Below, in pieces: positions 17,979 to 25,721 of a DNA stretch of 64,000 nucleotides. Source of the stretch: Candidatus Latescibacterota bacterium (GTDB lineage Bacteria > Latescibacterota > UBA2968 > UBA8231); assembly GCA_022826515.1 (NCBI GenBank), contig JAJDUT010000024.1:1-64000 (forward strand). Direction: 5' to 3'. The position numbers and the translations under genes were made by a program. Under the pieces are notes generated by a model, which searched no databases, had not been told where the DNA came from, and was given only the letters and a program-made list of their open reading frames with translations. The first letter of the stretch is position 1, and each line of letters starts with the position of its first letter.

Positions 17979-19314
17979 GGCCCCCAAAGCGGCAGACGAT
18001 TTCGTAGAGCACCTGCGTTGCAAAGAGCAGTTCTTTCACGGGGGTACGCTCGTCGTGGCCGTGGATCAGGGCCATTTCCTCCTCGCCCGGCTGCTGGCGA
18101 TAGGGCATAAAGCCGTAGATCTGGGTTTCCGGGCGGCGCGGCACAATGTGCTTGGCGTCGGTGCCGGCTGGCATCAGGTAGGGGAGTACGGGCGCGGCTG
18201 GCTCGCGCTCCTGCATCACCTCGACGATCGTCTGAAAAAGCGGAGTATCGGACGACGCCTCCAACGGCGGCGTGTATTGGTCGATCTCAATGGCGACCTC
18301 ATCGCCAACAAACGTCCTCAACTCGGTCACGAAGCTCTCCGCTGTCTGTCCGGGCACTAAGCGCCCGTCAATCCAAGCGGTTGCCTCCCCCGGAATCACG
18401 TTGATCTTGGAACCGGCCTGCACCATGGTCGCCGAGGCCGTGTTGTGCAGCACTGCGCCCAACTCGCGGCGCAAGGTGTTGCCGATGGTCAGGTCGCGCA
18501 GTGCAGCATCCGAGGTCGCCGGGTCGAGCACTTGCTGCCATAGGGCGGCTTCGGCGGTTGGACAGCGGCTGGCAATTCCCTCGACGAAGCGGTGTACGCT
18601 CGCGGACACGTGCGCGGGGAATACGGCTCCTTCCAAGCCGGCTAGAGCTTTGGACAGCTTGACGATGGCGCTGTCGCCGTGCGGCATGGAGCCATGCCCA
18701 GGCGTGCCGCGGGCGATCAGGCGCAGTCGGCACAGCCCCTTTTGCCCGGTCTGGCAGGTGTAAAACCGCTGCTCGCCAACCGCGAAGTCGCTACCACCGC
18801 CCTCGGTGATGATCAAAGGCGCGTCCCACAGGTCCGGTCGATTGTCGATGATCCACCCCGGCCCGTGATTGCCTTTGCCGGCTTCCTCGTCGGCAGTGGC
18901 GGCGAAGACGATGTCGCGGTTGAGTTGGACGCCTTCCCGTTGCAATAGCAGCAATACCATCAGATTCGCTGCGACCATGTTCTTCATATCCAACGCACCG
19001 CGCCCCCACACGCAGCCGTCGGCCAGCGCGCCGGAAAAGGGCGGGTGGGTCCAGTGTTCCGGCTCGGCGGCCACCACGTCGGTATGTCCCAATAGCATGA
19101 GCGGTGGTTCGTCGCCGCCGGACAGCCGCGCGAGAACATTGCCTCGCTCAGGTGCGGACTCGACGAAGAGAGGATCAAAGCCCTCCTGCCGCAGTATCCA
19201 TTCTAGATGGCGCGCGGCTTTGCTTTCGTTGCCCGGGGGGTTGGTGGTGTCGATGCGGATGAGGGCCTGCAAATGCCCGGTCACTTCGGCGCGCACAGCT
19301 TCCCAGTCAATCAC
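17962..19314 (-). CDS. M20 family metallopeptidase (ArgE/DapE/CPG2-like)
   Basis: This 450-residue zinc hydrolase is of the group that removes acyl or aminoacyl groups from amino acids and dipeptides. The metal ligands are in LLGHTDVVAAEPEHW (near 75), WGRGALDMKN (near 108) and ATADEEAGKGNHG (near 140, including the catalytic Glu). The central dimerisation domain begins at TPGHGSMPHGDSAIVKLS. The final ligand region is MALIHGHDERTP. The start is GTG 19314, overlapping the stop of the upstream retropepsin-like gene by four bases, so the two are coupled. ArgE or DapE identity is not assigned because no arginine or lysine pathway genes are nearby. Confidence 0.92.
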   Translation of the reverse strand: MIDWEAVRAEVTGHLQALIRIDTTNPPGNESKAARHLEWILRQEGFDPLFVESAPERGNVLARLSGGDEPPLMLLGHTDVVAAEPEHWTHPPFSGALADGCVWGRGALDMKNMVAANLMVLLLLQREGVQLNRDIVFAATADEEAGKGNHGPGWIIDNRPDLWDAPLIITEGGGSDFAVGEQRFYTCQTGQKGLCRLRLIARGTPGHGSMPHGDSAIVKLSKALAGLEGAVFPAHVSASVHRFVEGIASRCPTAEAALWQQVLDPATSDAALRDLTIGNTLRRELGAVLHNTASATMVQAGSKINVIPGEATAWIDGRLVPGQTAESFVTELRTFVGDEVAIEIDQYTPPLEASSDTPLFQTIVEVMQEREPAAPVLPYLMPAGTDAKHIVPRRPETQIYGFMPYRQQPGEEEMALIHGHDERTPVKELLFATQVLYEIVCRFGGLNTRP

Positions 19315-19685
19315 AATGGTTCCTTATTGACCAACAGTAGCCCGTCAACGGGAATCAGCCGTTGCCTTACGGGGTCTATCCCCAGCCGGAAAATCTCTAA
19401 CGTTACTGCTCCTAACAGGGGCTGAGTGGCTTCCGGTCCAAAGACGACGGGTACTATGAATTCTTCACCCTCTAATCTCATCCAAGTTTGACCGATTCCG
19501 CGCTCCATTCTGCTGCCGTCGGCAAGTACAAAATTGGCTCTGCTGAGAGGGACCACTCCTAATCTTCGCAGAAGGGCTTCAGGCAGCGTGGTGTAGGTCG
19601 CACCGGAATCTACCAGCGCATCAACAGGCTCAAAGTGCTGCCCTTGCGGATCACCTATTTCCAGTTCGACCTGAAAGGTTCCCAT
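19311..19685 (-). CDS. Retropepsin-like aspartic protease domain protein
   Basis: This small protein of 124 residues begins MGTFQVELEIGDPQGQ at ATG 19685, with AGGAG eight bases upstream. An ATG at 19706 lacks a ribosome site. It contains one aspartic-protease active-site motif, ALVDSGATYTTLPEALLRRLG (about residues 26-46), followed by the family pattern FVLADGSRM and LLGAVTLEIFRLG. Single-domain retropepsin-like (clan AA) proteins act as dimers if catalytic. There is no signal peptide. It is translationally coupled to the M20 peptidase downstream, which suggests a two-step peptide-processing pair, though physiological roles of this bacterial family are poorly known. Confidence 0.85.
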   Translation of the reverse strand: MGTFQVELEIGDPQGQHFEPVDALVDSGATYTTLPEALLRRLGVVPLSRANFVLADGSRMERGIGQTWMRLEGEEFIVPVVFGPEATQPLLGAVTLEIFRLGIDPVRQRLIPVDGLLLVNKEPL

Positions 19686-19775
19686 GTGCTTAACTCCTCT
19701 TGCCAAATTAACAGGGGCCTGTCCCTACAATATAGTGCAATAACGGCACGAACTTCAGCCAATTTCGCATGACGC

Positions 19776-19813
19776 CTGACAATTTTTCCAAGCCGTGCTG
19801 ACAATACGGACAG
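19776..19813 (+). promoter_or_regulatory. Candidate enhancer-binding-protein site upstream of the sigma-54 promoter
   Basis: The octamer CTGACAAT occurs at 19776-19783 and again at 19798-19805, offset by 22 bases, close to two helical turns. The second copy is the left arm of an imperfect dyad at 19798-19813 (CTGnCnnTAnnGnCAG). It lies about 70-110 bases before the sigma-54 promoter, the normal distance for an activator of that sigma factor. Function is inferred from position and symmetry only. Confidence 0.4.
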
Positions 19814-19881
19814 TATCCTTCTTTATGTTAAAAATATCACAACTCTATGTATAACAATAAGATATGTAAAATTTTAACATG

Positions 19882-19900
19882 TTGGCACGGCTTTTGCAAT
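19882..19900 (+). promoter_or_regulatory. Sigma-54 (-24/-12) promoter of hsp20
   Basis: The sequence TTGGCACGGCTTTTGCAAT carries the canonical -24 element TGGCAC (19883-19888) and the -12 element TTGCA (19894-19898), with the invariant GG and GC at the required spacing. Transcription would start near 19909, leaving a leader of about 45 bases before the hsp20 start. The match to the sigma-54 consensus is essentially complete. Confidence 0.85.
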
Positions 19901-19953
19901 ACAATGGGCGAAGGCCAGACAAACCAACCACCATTTAACAAGGAGACAAGATC

Positions 19954-20415
19954 ATGGCCATCAAGACTTTACTACCCACAGCTCGCGTCAGCAATCGCCC
20001 GTGGCGCAGCCCGTTCGACAACCTCGTGGATGCCTTCTTTGGCGAGGACTCGCGTCTGCCCGTTTTGACTGGCAACGCGGCTTTCAGCCCACGCATCGAC
20101 GTCAAGGAAGACGACGCCTCCTTCGAAATCTCGGCTGAGTTGCCGGGGTTGGAGGAGAAGGACATCGAGATCACCGTCGATGACGGAACGCTCGTGCTGC
20201 GGGGCGAAAAGAGCGCGGCTAGCGAGGAAAAGGAAGGTAAGTACTTCCGCCAGGAGCGGATCTACGGACGCTTCGAGCGCGCCTTCCACCTGCCCGATGG
20301 CGTGCAGGACGACGCCATTGAAGCCCAGTTCAAAAACGGCGTCCTCACCCTCCACCTGCCCAAAAAGGAGGAGGCGAAAAAGGTCGTCCGTCAGGTCGAA
20401 GTCAAGGCCGGCTAG
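19954..20415 (+). CDS. Small heat-shock protein, Hsp20/alpha-crystallin family
   Basis: This 153-residue ATP-independent chaperone binds unfolding proteins. The N-terminal arm (MAIKTLLPTARVSNRP, then PFDNLVDAFFGED) precedes the alpha-crystallin domain at about residues 45-140. That domain contains FEISAELPGLEEKDIEITVDDG, LRGEKSA, the FERAFHLPDGV strand and the terminal FKNGVLTLHLPK, the conserved GVLT signature. The start has the ribosome site AAGGAGACAAG. A perfect sigma-54 promoter lies just upstream and a strong terminator downstream, so it is a single-gene unit controlled by an enhancer-binding activator rather than by sigma-32 alone. Confidence 0.96.
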   Translation: MAIKTLLPTARVSNRPWRSPFDNLVDAFFGEDSRLPVLTGNAAFSPRIDVKEDDASFEISAELPGLEEKDIEITVDDGTLVLRGEKSAASEEKEGKYFRQERIYGRFERAFHLPDGVQDDAIEAQFKNGVLTLHLPKKEEAKKVVRQVEVKAG

Positions 20416-20431
20416 CCTGACCTAGACGCGC

Positions 20432-20467
20432 AAAAGGGGAAGGGCCTCGTGCCCTTCCCCTTTTTTT
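20432..20467 (+). terminator. Intrinsic terminator after hsp20
   Basis: A perfect 14-base inverted repeat (arms 20432-20445 and 20451-20464, loop CTCGT) is followed by an uninterrupted T run to 20467. It lies 17 bases after the hsp20 stop. The opposite strand ends in a shorter TTTT, so it may also stop transcription of the convergent membrane-protein gene. Confidence 0.93.
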
Positions 20468-20496
20468 GTAACTACACCGCATTAAAGGGTTATAAA

Positions 20497-20829
20497 CTAT
20501 GTATTCCGCGCGTTCTTCAATTTTCCCATCCAAGCCAATACTACGATGACTACCGGCCAAAACGTGGTATTGATTAAATCGTGTATGCTTGCCGTTATTG
20601 CGTTCAGGCGAAAGTGACCGAGAGAGACATAATCATATCTTAGATCGAGAATCTCCATCAAGGATGCTACAATTGCGACGGGGATCAAGCATCGCGCTTC
20701 AATTGAGCCTTTCTTCCAAAGGACTACAGCTAGGAAAAACACGATCAATCCTACGTGCATGTGGATTGAGTCTTTTGAAAGTTCCAAAATGGAGACGATT
20801 ATTCTCTTAGCTTCTTGATATTCGGACAT
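20497..20829 (-). CDS. Small integral membrane protein of unknown function
   Basis: This 110-residue protein begins MSEYQEAKRIIVSILEL. It has about three predicted membrane segments: around residues 25-40 (HVGLIVFFLAVVLWKKG), 46-60 (CLIPVAIVASLMEIL) and 88-102 (FWPVVIVVLAWMGKL). The conserved-looking elements MHVGLIVFF and HDLINTTFWP suggest a genuine family, but I cannot name it. It lies 21 bases upstream of the SAF-domain dehydrogenase gene on the opposite side of the hsp20 terminator. Its lower GC differs slightly from its neighbours. Confidence 0.7.
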   Translation of the reverse strand: MSEYQEAKRIIVSILELSKDSIHMHVGLIVFFLAVVLWKKGSIEARCLIPVAIVASLMEILDLRYDYVSLGHFRLNAITASIHDLINTTFWPVVIVVLAWMGKLKNARNT

Positions 20830-20850
20830 TTTCCAATCTTCACTTCGAGT

Positions 20851-22197
20851 TCATTCGTACATGGCGTCTTGATCGCGCCGCAGTTGCAACGCGAGCGAAT
20901 CTGGCAAATCGACCATGGCGTAGCCAATGGCGTCGCCTAGCCGCACGTCTTGCTTGAGCACGGCTCCTCCCGACAGCCCTAACGGCAACAGTCCCTCTCG
21001 GCGCGCCACGGTCGCCTTTTCGCTTTGACCCAATACGGTGTAGCCGCCTCCGCCGTCGAGGGGCTCTCCGGCTTTGAGATCCCGCTTGGCCACGGCGATT
21101 ACATCGGCGGTGGGTACGGAGCGCGGAGCGCCGGTTGGCAGGCCGTAGAGCGCGACTTTGGCGATGGTGATTGGAGCTTCAACTGCCACTAAGTGATAGG
21201 GGCGGTAGAGGAGGAAGTTTTTGCCGTCGCCGCCCGGATGCAGGCCGTAGGTGGCGAGGTCTTCTATGGTAAAGGGGTGTTCGCTGCGGACGACGACGAA
21301 GACGCCCATGCCCAGCGGGTTGGCGAGCCGGGTCTTGCCGTCCTCAGCGACGCTGTTAGCTAGCTCGATGACCCCGCGCTGGCTCAGCAGCCCGCCTTCT
21401 TCGACCAAGCTGAATTTTTGCGGGATGTCCGCCAAATTGCACGACGGCTCGTGCATACCTCTTACATCGGGGACTAGCCCGGCCATGTTGGCGATGGCCG
21501 TGGCCTCGACTTGGGCTTTGGTGCCGTCGCGGAAGGAGTTGTACATCTTCAAGCTGATGTTGCGCCGCTGCAAGGTTTCTTCGTCAAAGCCAAACCGCGC
21601 CGCGGTGTTGTCTGGTGTGCCTTGGGGATCGTCGGCGAAGAGTATGGTGCCGCGACCTGCGGCCACGACCTCCAAGCCGAGAGACCACGCCCATTCGATG
21701 ATGTTCATGGTCACTCCGGGCTGATCGCCATCGACGAGGGAGTACACCACGCCCGCGCTGTCGGCCTTGCGCTTGAGTAGGGAGCCGATTGTTACGTCTG
21801 TTTCGACGTTGACCATCACGAGGTGGTTGCCGCTGGCGATTGCGGCGCTGGCCATGCTGGCTCCGACCGAGGTCGAGCCGGTCGCCTCCACTACCACGTC
21901 CAAATCCTCGGCCTGCGCGACTAACAGCCCGTCTTCAACGGCGGTGAATTTTCCCGCGTGCATGGACTCGGCCAACGCCTGCGGACTATCCGCCGTTCCA
22001 ACGGCAACGTCTCCGTACCCCGCTGTGTATGCGTAGCGGGCGCGCGCTAGGTCGATGTCGGCAATGGCCGAGACGACCATGCCCTGCATCTGGGCAATCT
22101 GCGCGACTAGCCCGCCGCCGAATTTTCCTGCGCCGATGATGCCGACGCGGATAGGTTTACCTTGCCGCTCGCGCTCGGCGAGCAATGCACTAAGCAT
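20851..22197 (-). CDS. Homoserine-dehydrogenase-like NAD(P) oxidoreductase with C-terminal SAF domain
   Basis: This 448-residue protein of the COG4091 type has an N-terminal Rossmann domain (VGIIGAGKFGGGLVAQIAQMQG, residues 18-39). A central catalytic region resembles homoserine dehydrogenase (VEATGSTSVGASMASAAIA near 110, SLVDGDQPGVTMNIIEWA near 155). The C-terminal SAF domain is at about 360-435 (VIAVAKRDLKAGEPL). Members are usually linked to sugar-acid or polyol degradation rather than threonine synthesis. The IlvD/Edd dehydratase gene lies just upstream on the same strand, separated by a palindromic repeat, which supports a role in sugar-acid catabolism. The substrate is unknown. Confidence 0.88.
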   Translation of the reverse strand: MLSALLAERERQGKPIRVGIIGAGKFGGGLVAQIAQMQGMVVSAIADIDLARARYAYTAGYGDVAVGTADSPQALAESMHAGKFTAVEDGLLVAQAEDLDVVVEATGSTSVGASMASAAIASGNHLVMVNVETDVTIGSLLKRKADSAGVVYSLVDGDQPGVTMNIIEWAWSLGLEVVAAGRGTILFADDPQGTPDNTAARFGFDEETLQRRNISLKMYNSFRDGTKAQVEATAIANMAGLVPDVRGMHEPSCNLADIPQKFSLVEEGGLLSQRGVIELANSVAEDGKTRLANPLGMGVFVVVRSEHPFTIEDLATYGLHPGGDGKNFLLYRPYHLVAVEAPITIAKVALYGLPTGAPRSVPTADVIAVAKRDLKAGEPLDGGGGYTVLGQSEKATVARREGLLPLGLSGGAVLKQDVRLGDAIGYAMVDLPDSLALQLRRDQDAMYE

Positions 22198-22236
22198 GTA
22201 TTCCTCCTCATTTGTTTAGATGCTATTGCTGGCGGG

Positions 22237-22272
22237 CTTCGACAAGCTCAGCCCGCGTTGAACCTGTCGAAG
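22237..22272. repeat. REP-like extragenic palindrome
   Basis: An imperfect inverted repeat with arms CTTCGACAAGCTCA and TTGAACCTGTCGAAG around a short GC loop lies between the IlvD/Edd stop and the SAF dehydrogenase gene. It belongs to the CTTCGACA/CTCAGC class of repeats that many genomes carry in intergenic DNA. A related element occurs at 61097-61179. Confidence 0.75.
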
Positions 22273-22274
22273 TG

Positions 22275-23960
22275 CTACGTCATAAAATCTAAATCCACCC
22301 CCAAGTTCGCCTGCAATACGCTCTCGGCGTACAGCCGCCGCCATCCACGTGCTGGCGCAGCGGGTGCGACCCATTCGGCCCGCCGGCGGGCGAGGGTTTC
22401 CTCGGGGACTAGCAAATCTAAGCGCCCGGCTTCTACGTCCAACTCAATAAGGTCGCCGTCGCGGACGAGTGCCAACGGCCCGCCGACGGCCGCTTCCGGC
22501 GCTACGTGCAAAGCGACCGTCCCATACGCCGTGCCGCTCATCCGCCCATCGGAGACGCGCACCATGTCCGTGACGCCTTGGGCGGCGAGGTGCTTGGGCA
22601 AGGGCATGGAGCCGGCTTCGGGCATTCCGAGGGCGACCGGCCCGGCTCCGCGCAGCACCAGCACGTGTTCTGGCGTGATGTCCAAGGTGGGGTCGTCAAC
22701 GCGCTCGGCGTCGTCTGGCCCCTCAAATACGATGGCTGGCCCTCGGTGCTTGTGCAAGCGTGGGGACGAGGTGGCCTTTTTCAGGACTGCGCCGTCTGGC
22801 GCGAGCGAGCCTTTTAGCACTACGAGGGACGACGCTGGCCCCAGCGGCGCGTCCAAGGTGCGGATCGCGGTTTGCCAATCGCCGGGCGCGGCCACATCCT
22901 GCAAGAGCGCGCCGAGGGTTTGGCCGCTGACTCCTATTGCATCGAGGTCGAGCATCGGCTCCAGTGCCTTGAGCAGGACGGGTACGCCGCCGGCCTTGTC
23001 TAAATCCTCCATGTACCCAGTGCCCGCTGGCTTGCAATCGACCAGCAGCGGCACTTGTTGAGCTGCGGCGTGGAAGTCGTCTAGCGACAGGTCCACGCCA
23101 GCCCGACGCGCAATGGCGAGCAGATGCACGACCGCATTCGTCGAGCCGCTCAGCGCGGCTAGCACCTTGAGGGCGTTGGCAAAGGCCGCTGGCGTTAGCA
23201 TGTCTCGAGCCGAGCGGCCGTCGGCGGCTAAAGCTACGGCCCGGCGGCCGGTGGCGACTCCGAGGCGCAAGCGCTGGCCTGAGACTGCGGGCGGGGTAGC
23301 CGCGCCCGGTAGCATTAGCCCGAGGGCCTCGGTCACGCAAGCCATGGTCGAAGCCGTGCCCATGACCATGCAGGTCCCGGCGGTTGGACACAGATTCTGC
23401 TCGACAGCGGCGATTTCTTCGGCGTCGAGCGCACCGGCTCGGTGCTGTGCCCAATAGCGGCGGCAATCCGTGCAGGCGCCCAAGCGCTCGCCCTGCCAGT
23501 CTCCGGCCAGCATTGGCCCGGCGACGAGGTGGATGGCGGGTACGGACGCGGAAGCTACGGCCATGAGTTGGGCTGGCAGGGTTTTGTCGCAGCCGCCGAG
23601 CAGCACGACCGCGTCCATGGGTTGGGCGGCGATCATTTCCTCGGTCGCCATGGCCATGAGGTTGCGGTAGAGCATGGCGGTGGGGGAGAGGAGGATTTCG
23701 CCGAGGGACAGGGTTGGAAAGACGAGGGGTAGGCCGCCTGCTTCTAGCACGCCGCGTTTGACGGCTTCTACGAGCTGGGGCATGGCGCGATGGCAGGTGG
23801 TGTAGTCGGACGAGGTATCGGCGATGCCGACGACGGGCCGCTCTAAATCCGCCTCGTCGTAGCCAGCCGAGGCGAGAAAAGCGCGGCGTAAGTAGCGACT
23901 AAAACCTGGGTCGGCGTAGTGGGTTAGGTTGCGGTCGATGCCGGTGGGGGAGGGATTCAT
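22275..23960 (-). CDS. IlvD/Edd family dehydratase
   Basis: This 561-residue iron-sulfur dehydratase is of the dihydroxy-acid/phosphogluconate/sugar-acid group. Cluster cysteines appear in LLGGCDKTLPAQLM (near residue 123) and TAGTCMVMGTASTM (near 192). The substrate and Mg region includes LSGSTNAVVHLLAIARR. The C terminus carries GMPEAGSMPLPK and VSDGRMSGTAYGTVALHV, family hallmarks. The length suits both IlvD and sugar-acid dehydratases. The adjoining COG4091 dehydrogenase and absence of ilv genes favour an aldonate or other sugar-acid dehydratase over branched-chain amino acid synthesis. Confidence 0.92.
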   Translation of the reverse strand: MNPSPTGIDRNLTHYADPGFSRYLRRAFLASAGYDEADLERPVVGIADTSSDYTTCHRAMPQLVEAVKRGVLEAGGLPLVFPTLSLGEILLSPTAMLYRNLMAMATEEMIAAQPMDAVVLLGGCDKTLPAQLMAVASASVPAIHLVAGPMLAGDWQGERLGACTDCRRYWAQHRAGALDAEEIAAVEQNLCPTAGTCMVMGTASTMACVTEALGLMLPGAATPPAVSGQRLRLGVATGRRAVALAADGRSARDMLTPAAFANALKVLAALSGSTNAVVHLLAIARRAGVDLSLDDFHAAAQQVPLLVDCKPAGTGYMEDLDKAGGVPVLLKALEPMLDLDAIGVSGQTLGALLQDVAAPGDWQTAIRTLDAPLGPASSLVVLKGSLAPDGAVLKKATSSPRLHKHRGPAIVFEGPDDAERVDDPTLDITPEHVLVLRGAGPVALGMPEAGSMPLPKHLAAQGVTDMVRVSDGRMSGTAYGTVALHVAPEAAVGGPLALVRDGDLIELDVEAGRLDLLVPEETLARRRAEWVAPAAPARGWRRLYAESVLQANLGVDLDFMT

Positions 23961-24162
23961 GTGGCTCCTTTAGAGCGGGCTAAGGTAGGGCTTGGGCTTG
24001 GGACGATCAATATGAATCATGCCGGTCAGCAGCCGATGGCTCCGCATCTGGCTTCGCCGGTACGATGTGGTTAGTTTTAAAACGGTTCTAATTCTGTAGT
24101 AGGCATCGATCTCTAAGGTAGTAAATCTAGCATCACGGTCCGAAATCCCGAAGGAGGAATTA

Positions 24163-25455
24163 ATGAGCAACTTAAACGTTTTTGGTGGTTACCCTCACGC
24201 TCCGCTAGGTTCGGAAAATCGTCTCACTTGGGCTCTTATGGACCTGATCCGCATGTCTCCGATCATCCGTGCGGCATTTCTGGATCTTGTCCGAGACAAG
24301 CAGGAGAGACCTATACCTGCATTGACGTCCTTGAGAGAACGGGAGTGCATCATTCGGACGCAAGTCGGGACGCTGGCCGCAACGGAAGGACGTCTTGTGG
24401 CCATTGGGATCACTGCCGAAGGGGGGAATGTCGATGCCGAAATCCAGCCGAGGGACAGGGGTGCGATCTACGACGGCGTAGTGACCTTTATCGCACCAGA
24501 GGGCAGGCAGCATCAGCAGGAGAGTTTGACACTAACCATCGAGAGCAAGCTCGGTCCTGTGGTCGGATCGTGGCAGTTGATGCCAAGCAAGTCGAGTTTG
24601 GGTGAGGAGCAACAGATCGAGGTGGACCCACAAGCCGTGATCTTGGCATGGCGGGATATCGTCGGTACCCTTACGGACCTTGAACTGAGAGAGTTAGTTA
24701 GTCCGATAGAGAGGGAGCTCATTCGAGACTTCATTGACTATGTCGCGGCTAACCATCCAAAGCTCAATCCATTCGATCACTTCGCGGTGTGCAGGGACGA
24801 TCTCGACCTCCTGAATCGGCGCTGCGAAGCGATCCTGCGGGAGATTGAACCAACCGAGGCATGGCATAGATCGTCACCCATCATAGCTGTGGACTCTTTT
24901 TCTTGTAAGCAGATCCATCTATACGCCGACGCAGAACAGGAGGATGCAAGATCATGGTGGATTACGCTTGGGTTCTGGCCGGGTGACACTATGGAACAGG
25001 CGCAGGAGTTCTGGCGAAGAGTCGATGCCGAGAGGCTCTTAGAGTTACAGGACAAAGATTGGCTTCTGAAGCCGAACCTGCACTTCTCGTATAGGAGCCA
25101 TCTGCACTGGGCGACCACGTCGCTTGTGGTGAACGAGTACGTTGAATTGTGGAAGTCCGGCAAGATAGAGATTGCCTCTCTCAGGCCTGACGATTCCGGT
25201 TCTTATCGCCATAACTGGGATTGGCTGGTCGCCAAGAAATTGATTTCGTCTGACGACGTGGAGCCACTTGAAGCAGTGACGACCGAGACAAACCGCCAAT
25301 GGATCTCTATGCCACCCGGCCTCAGTATTAGCTACACATGGTCGGCGGAGCGAGCCGCCCAACTCGACAGCGATGATGCCTTCGTGCGTGAGGTCAAAGA
25401 ACGGATCCGTGAGGCGGCTGAGACTTGGGGAGAAGTTCCCGATTTCTGCCGGTAG
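24163..25455 (+). CDS. Stand-alone PD-(D/E)XK nuclease-like protein (probable defence factor)
   Basis: This 430-residue protein begins MSNLNVFGGYPHAPLGSENR behind the strong ribosome site AAGGAGGAATTA. The segment ENRLTWALMDLIRMSP near residue 19 is followed by GAIYDGVVTF (near 101-110) and LTLTIESKLG (near 124-133). This helix-E, D, E-x-K arrangement is what a PD-(D/E)XK nuclease fold shows. The rest is mixed alpha/beta without a recognisable helicase, methylase or membrane domain, though it is rich in Trp and acidic residues. It has no methyltransferase of its own and sits 267 bases from the XamI-type R-M pair, on the other strand. The defence role is inferred from fold and neighbours. Confidence 0.62.
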   Translation: MSNLNVFGGYPHAPLGSENRLTWALMDLIRMSPIIRAAFLDLVRDKQERPIPALTSLRERECIIRTQVGTLAATEGRLVAIGITAEGGNVDAEIQPRDRGAIYDGVVTFIAPEGRQHQQESLTLTIESKLGPVVGSWQLMPSKSSLGEEQQIEVDPQAVILAWRDIVGTLTDLELRELVSPIERELIRDFIDYVAANHPKLNPFDHFAVCRDDLDLLNRRCEAILREIEPTEAWHRSSPIIAVDSFSCKQIHLYADAEQEDARSWWITLGFWPGDTMEQAQEFWRRVDAERLLELQDKDWLLKPNLHFSYRSHLHWATTSLVVNEYVELWKSGKIEIASLRPDDSGSYRHNWDWLVAKKLISSDDVEPLEAVTTETNRQWISMPPGLSISYTWSAERAAQLDSDDAFVREVKERIREAAETWGEVPDFCR

Positions 25456-25721
25456 AGTTTATTTGATCGTTAATTTTTAGCGGATGCTCTCTTCAATTGT
25501 AAATCTATGACTGACTTCGCAATGGTATGCCTATCCCAAGTTGCGCGGCAAGGTCGTGGAAATCTTGATCAATCGGAGACGGTCGACAAGGCAGATCAGA
25601 CGGCTAAATCGAGACGCCTCGAAGCTAGGGCCGGTCGGCCACATGGCGGCATAACCGTTCAAGCCCCGCCGGTCAGAGCCCACGACTCACGTAGCCGCAT
25701 ACAGCCGCTTTTGGAAACCCT
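25456..25721. other. Non-coding junction DNA holding a dehalogenase-gene 3' relic
   Basis: This 266-base stretch between the nuclease-like gene and the XamI-type methylase holds no convincing gene; its frames contain scattered stops. Positions 25536-25567 duplicate the 3' end of the HAD gene at 28359-28390. The minus-strand frame reads DFHDLAAQLG, against DFYDLAAQLGV in the intact gene. The rest shows no recognised element. Confidence 0.7.
25536..25567 (+). repeat. 32-bp direct repeat, left copy (relic of HAD gene 3' end)
   Basis: Bases 25536-25567 match 28359-28390 at 30 of 32 positions, differing only at 25547/28370 (G/T) and 25558/28381 (G/A). The right copy is inside the last codons of the HAD dehalogenase gene. 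Together the copies bracket the XamI-type R-M pair, like attachment or target duplications around an inserted cassette. Confidence 0.8.
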
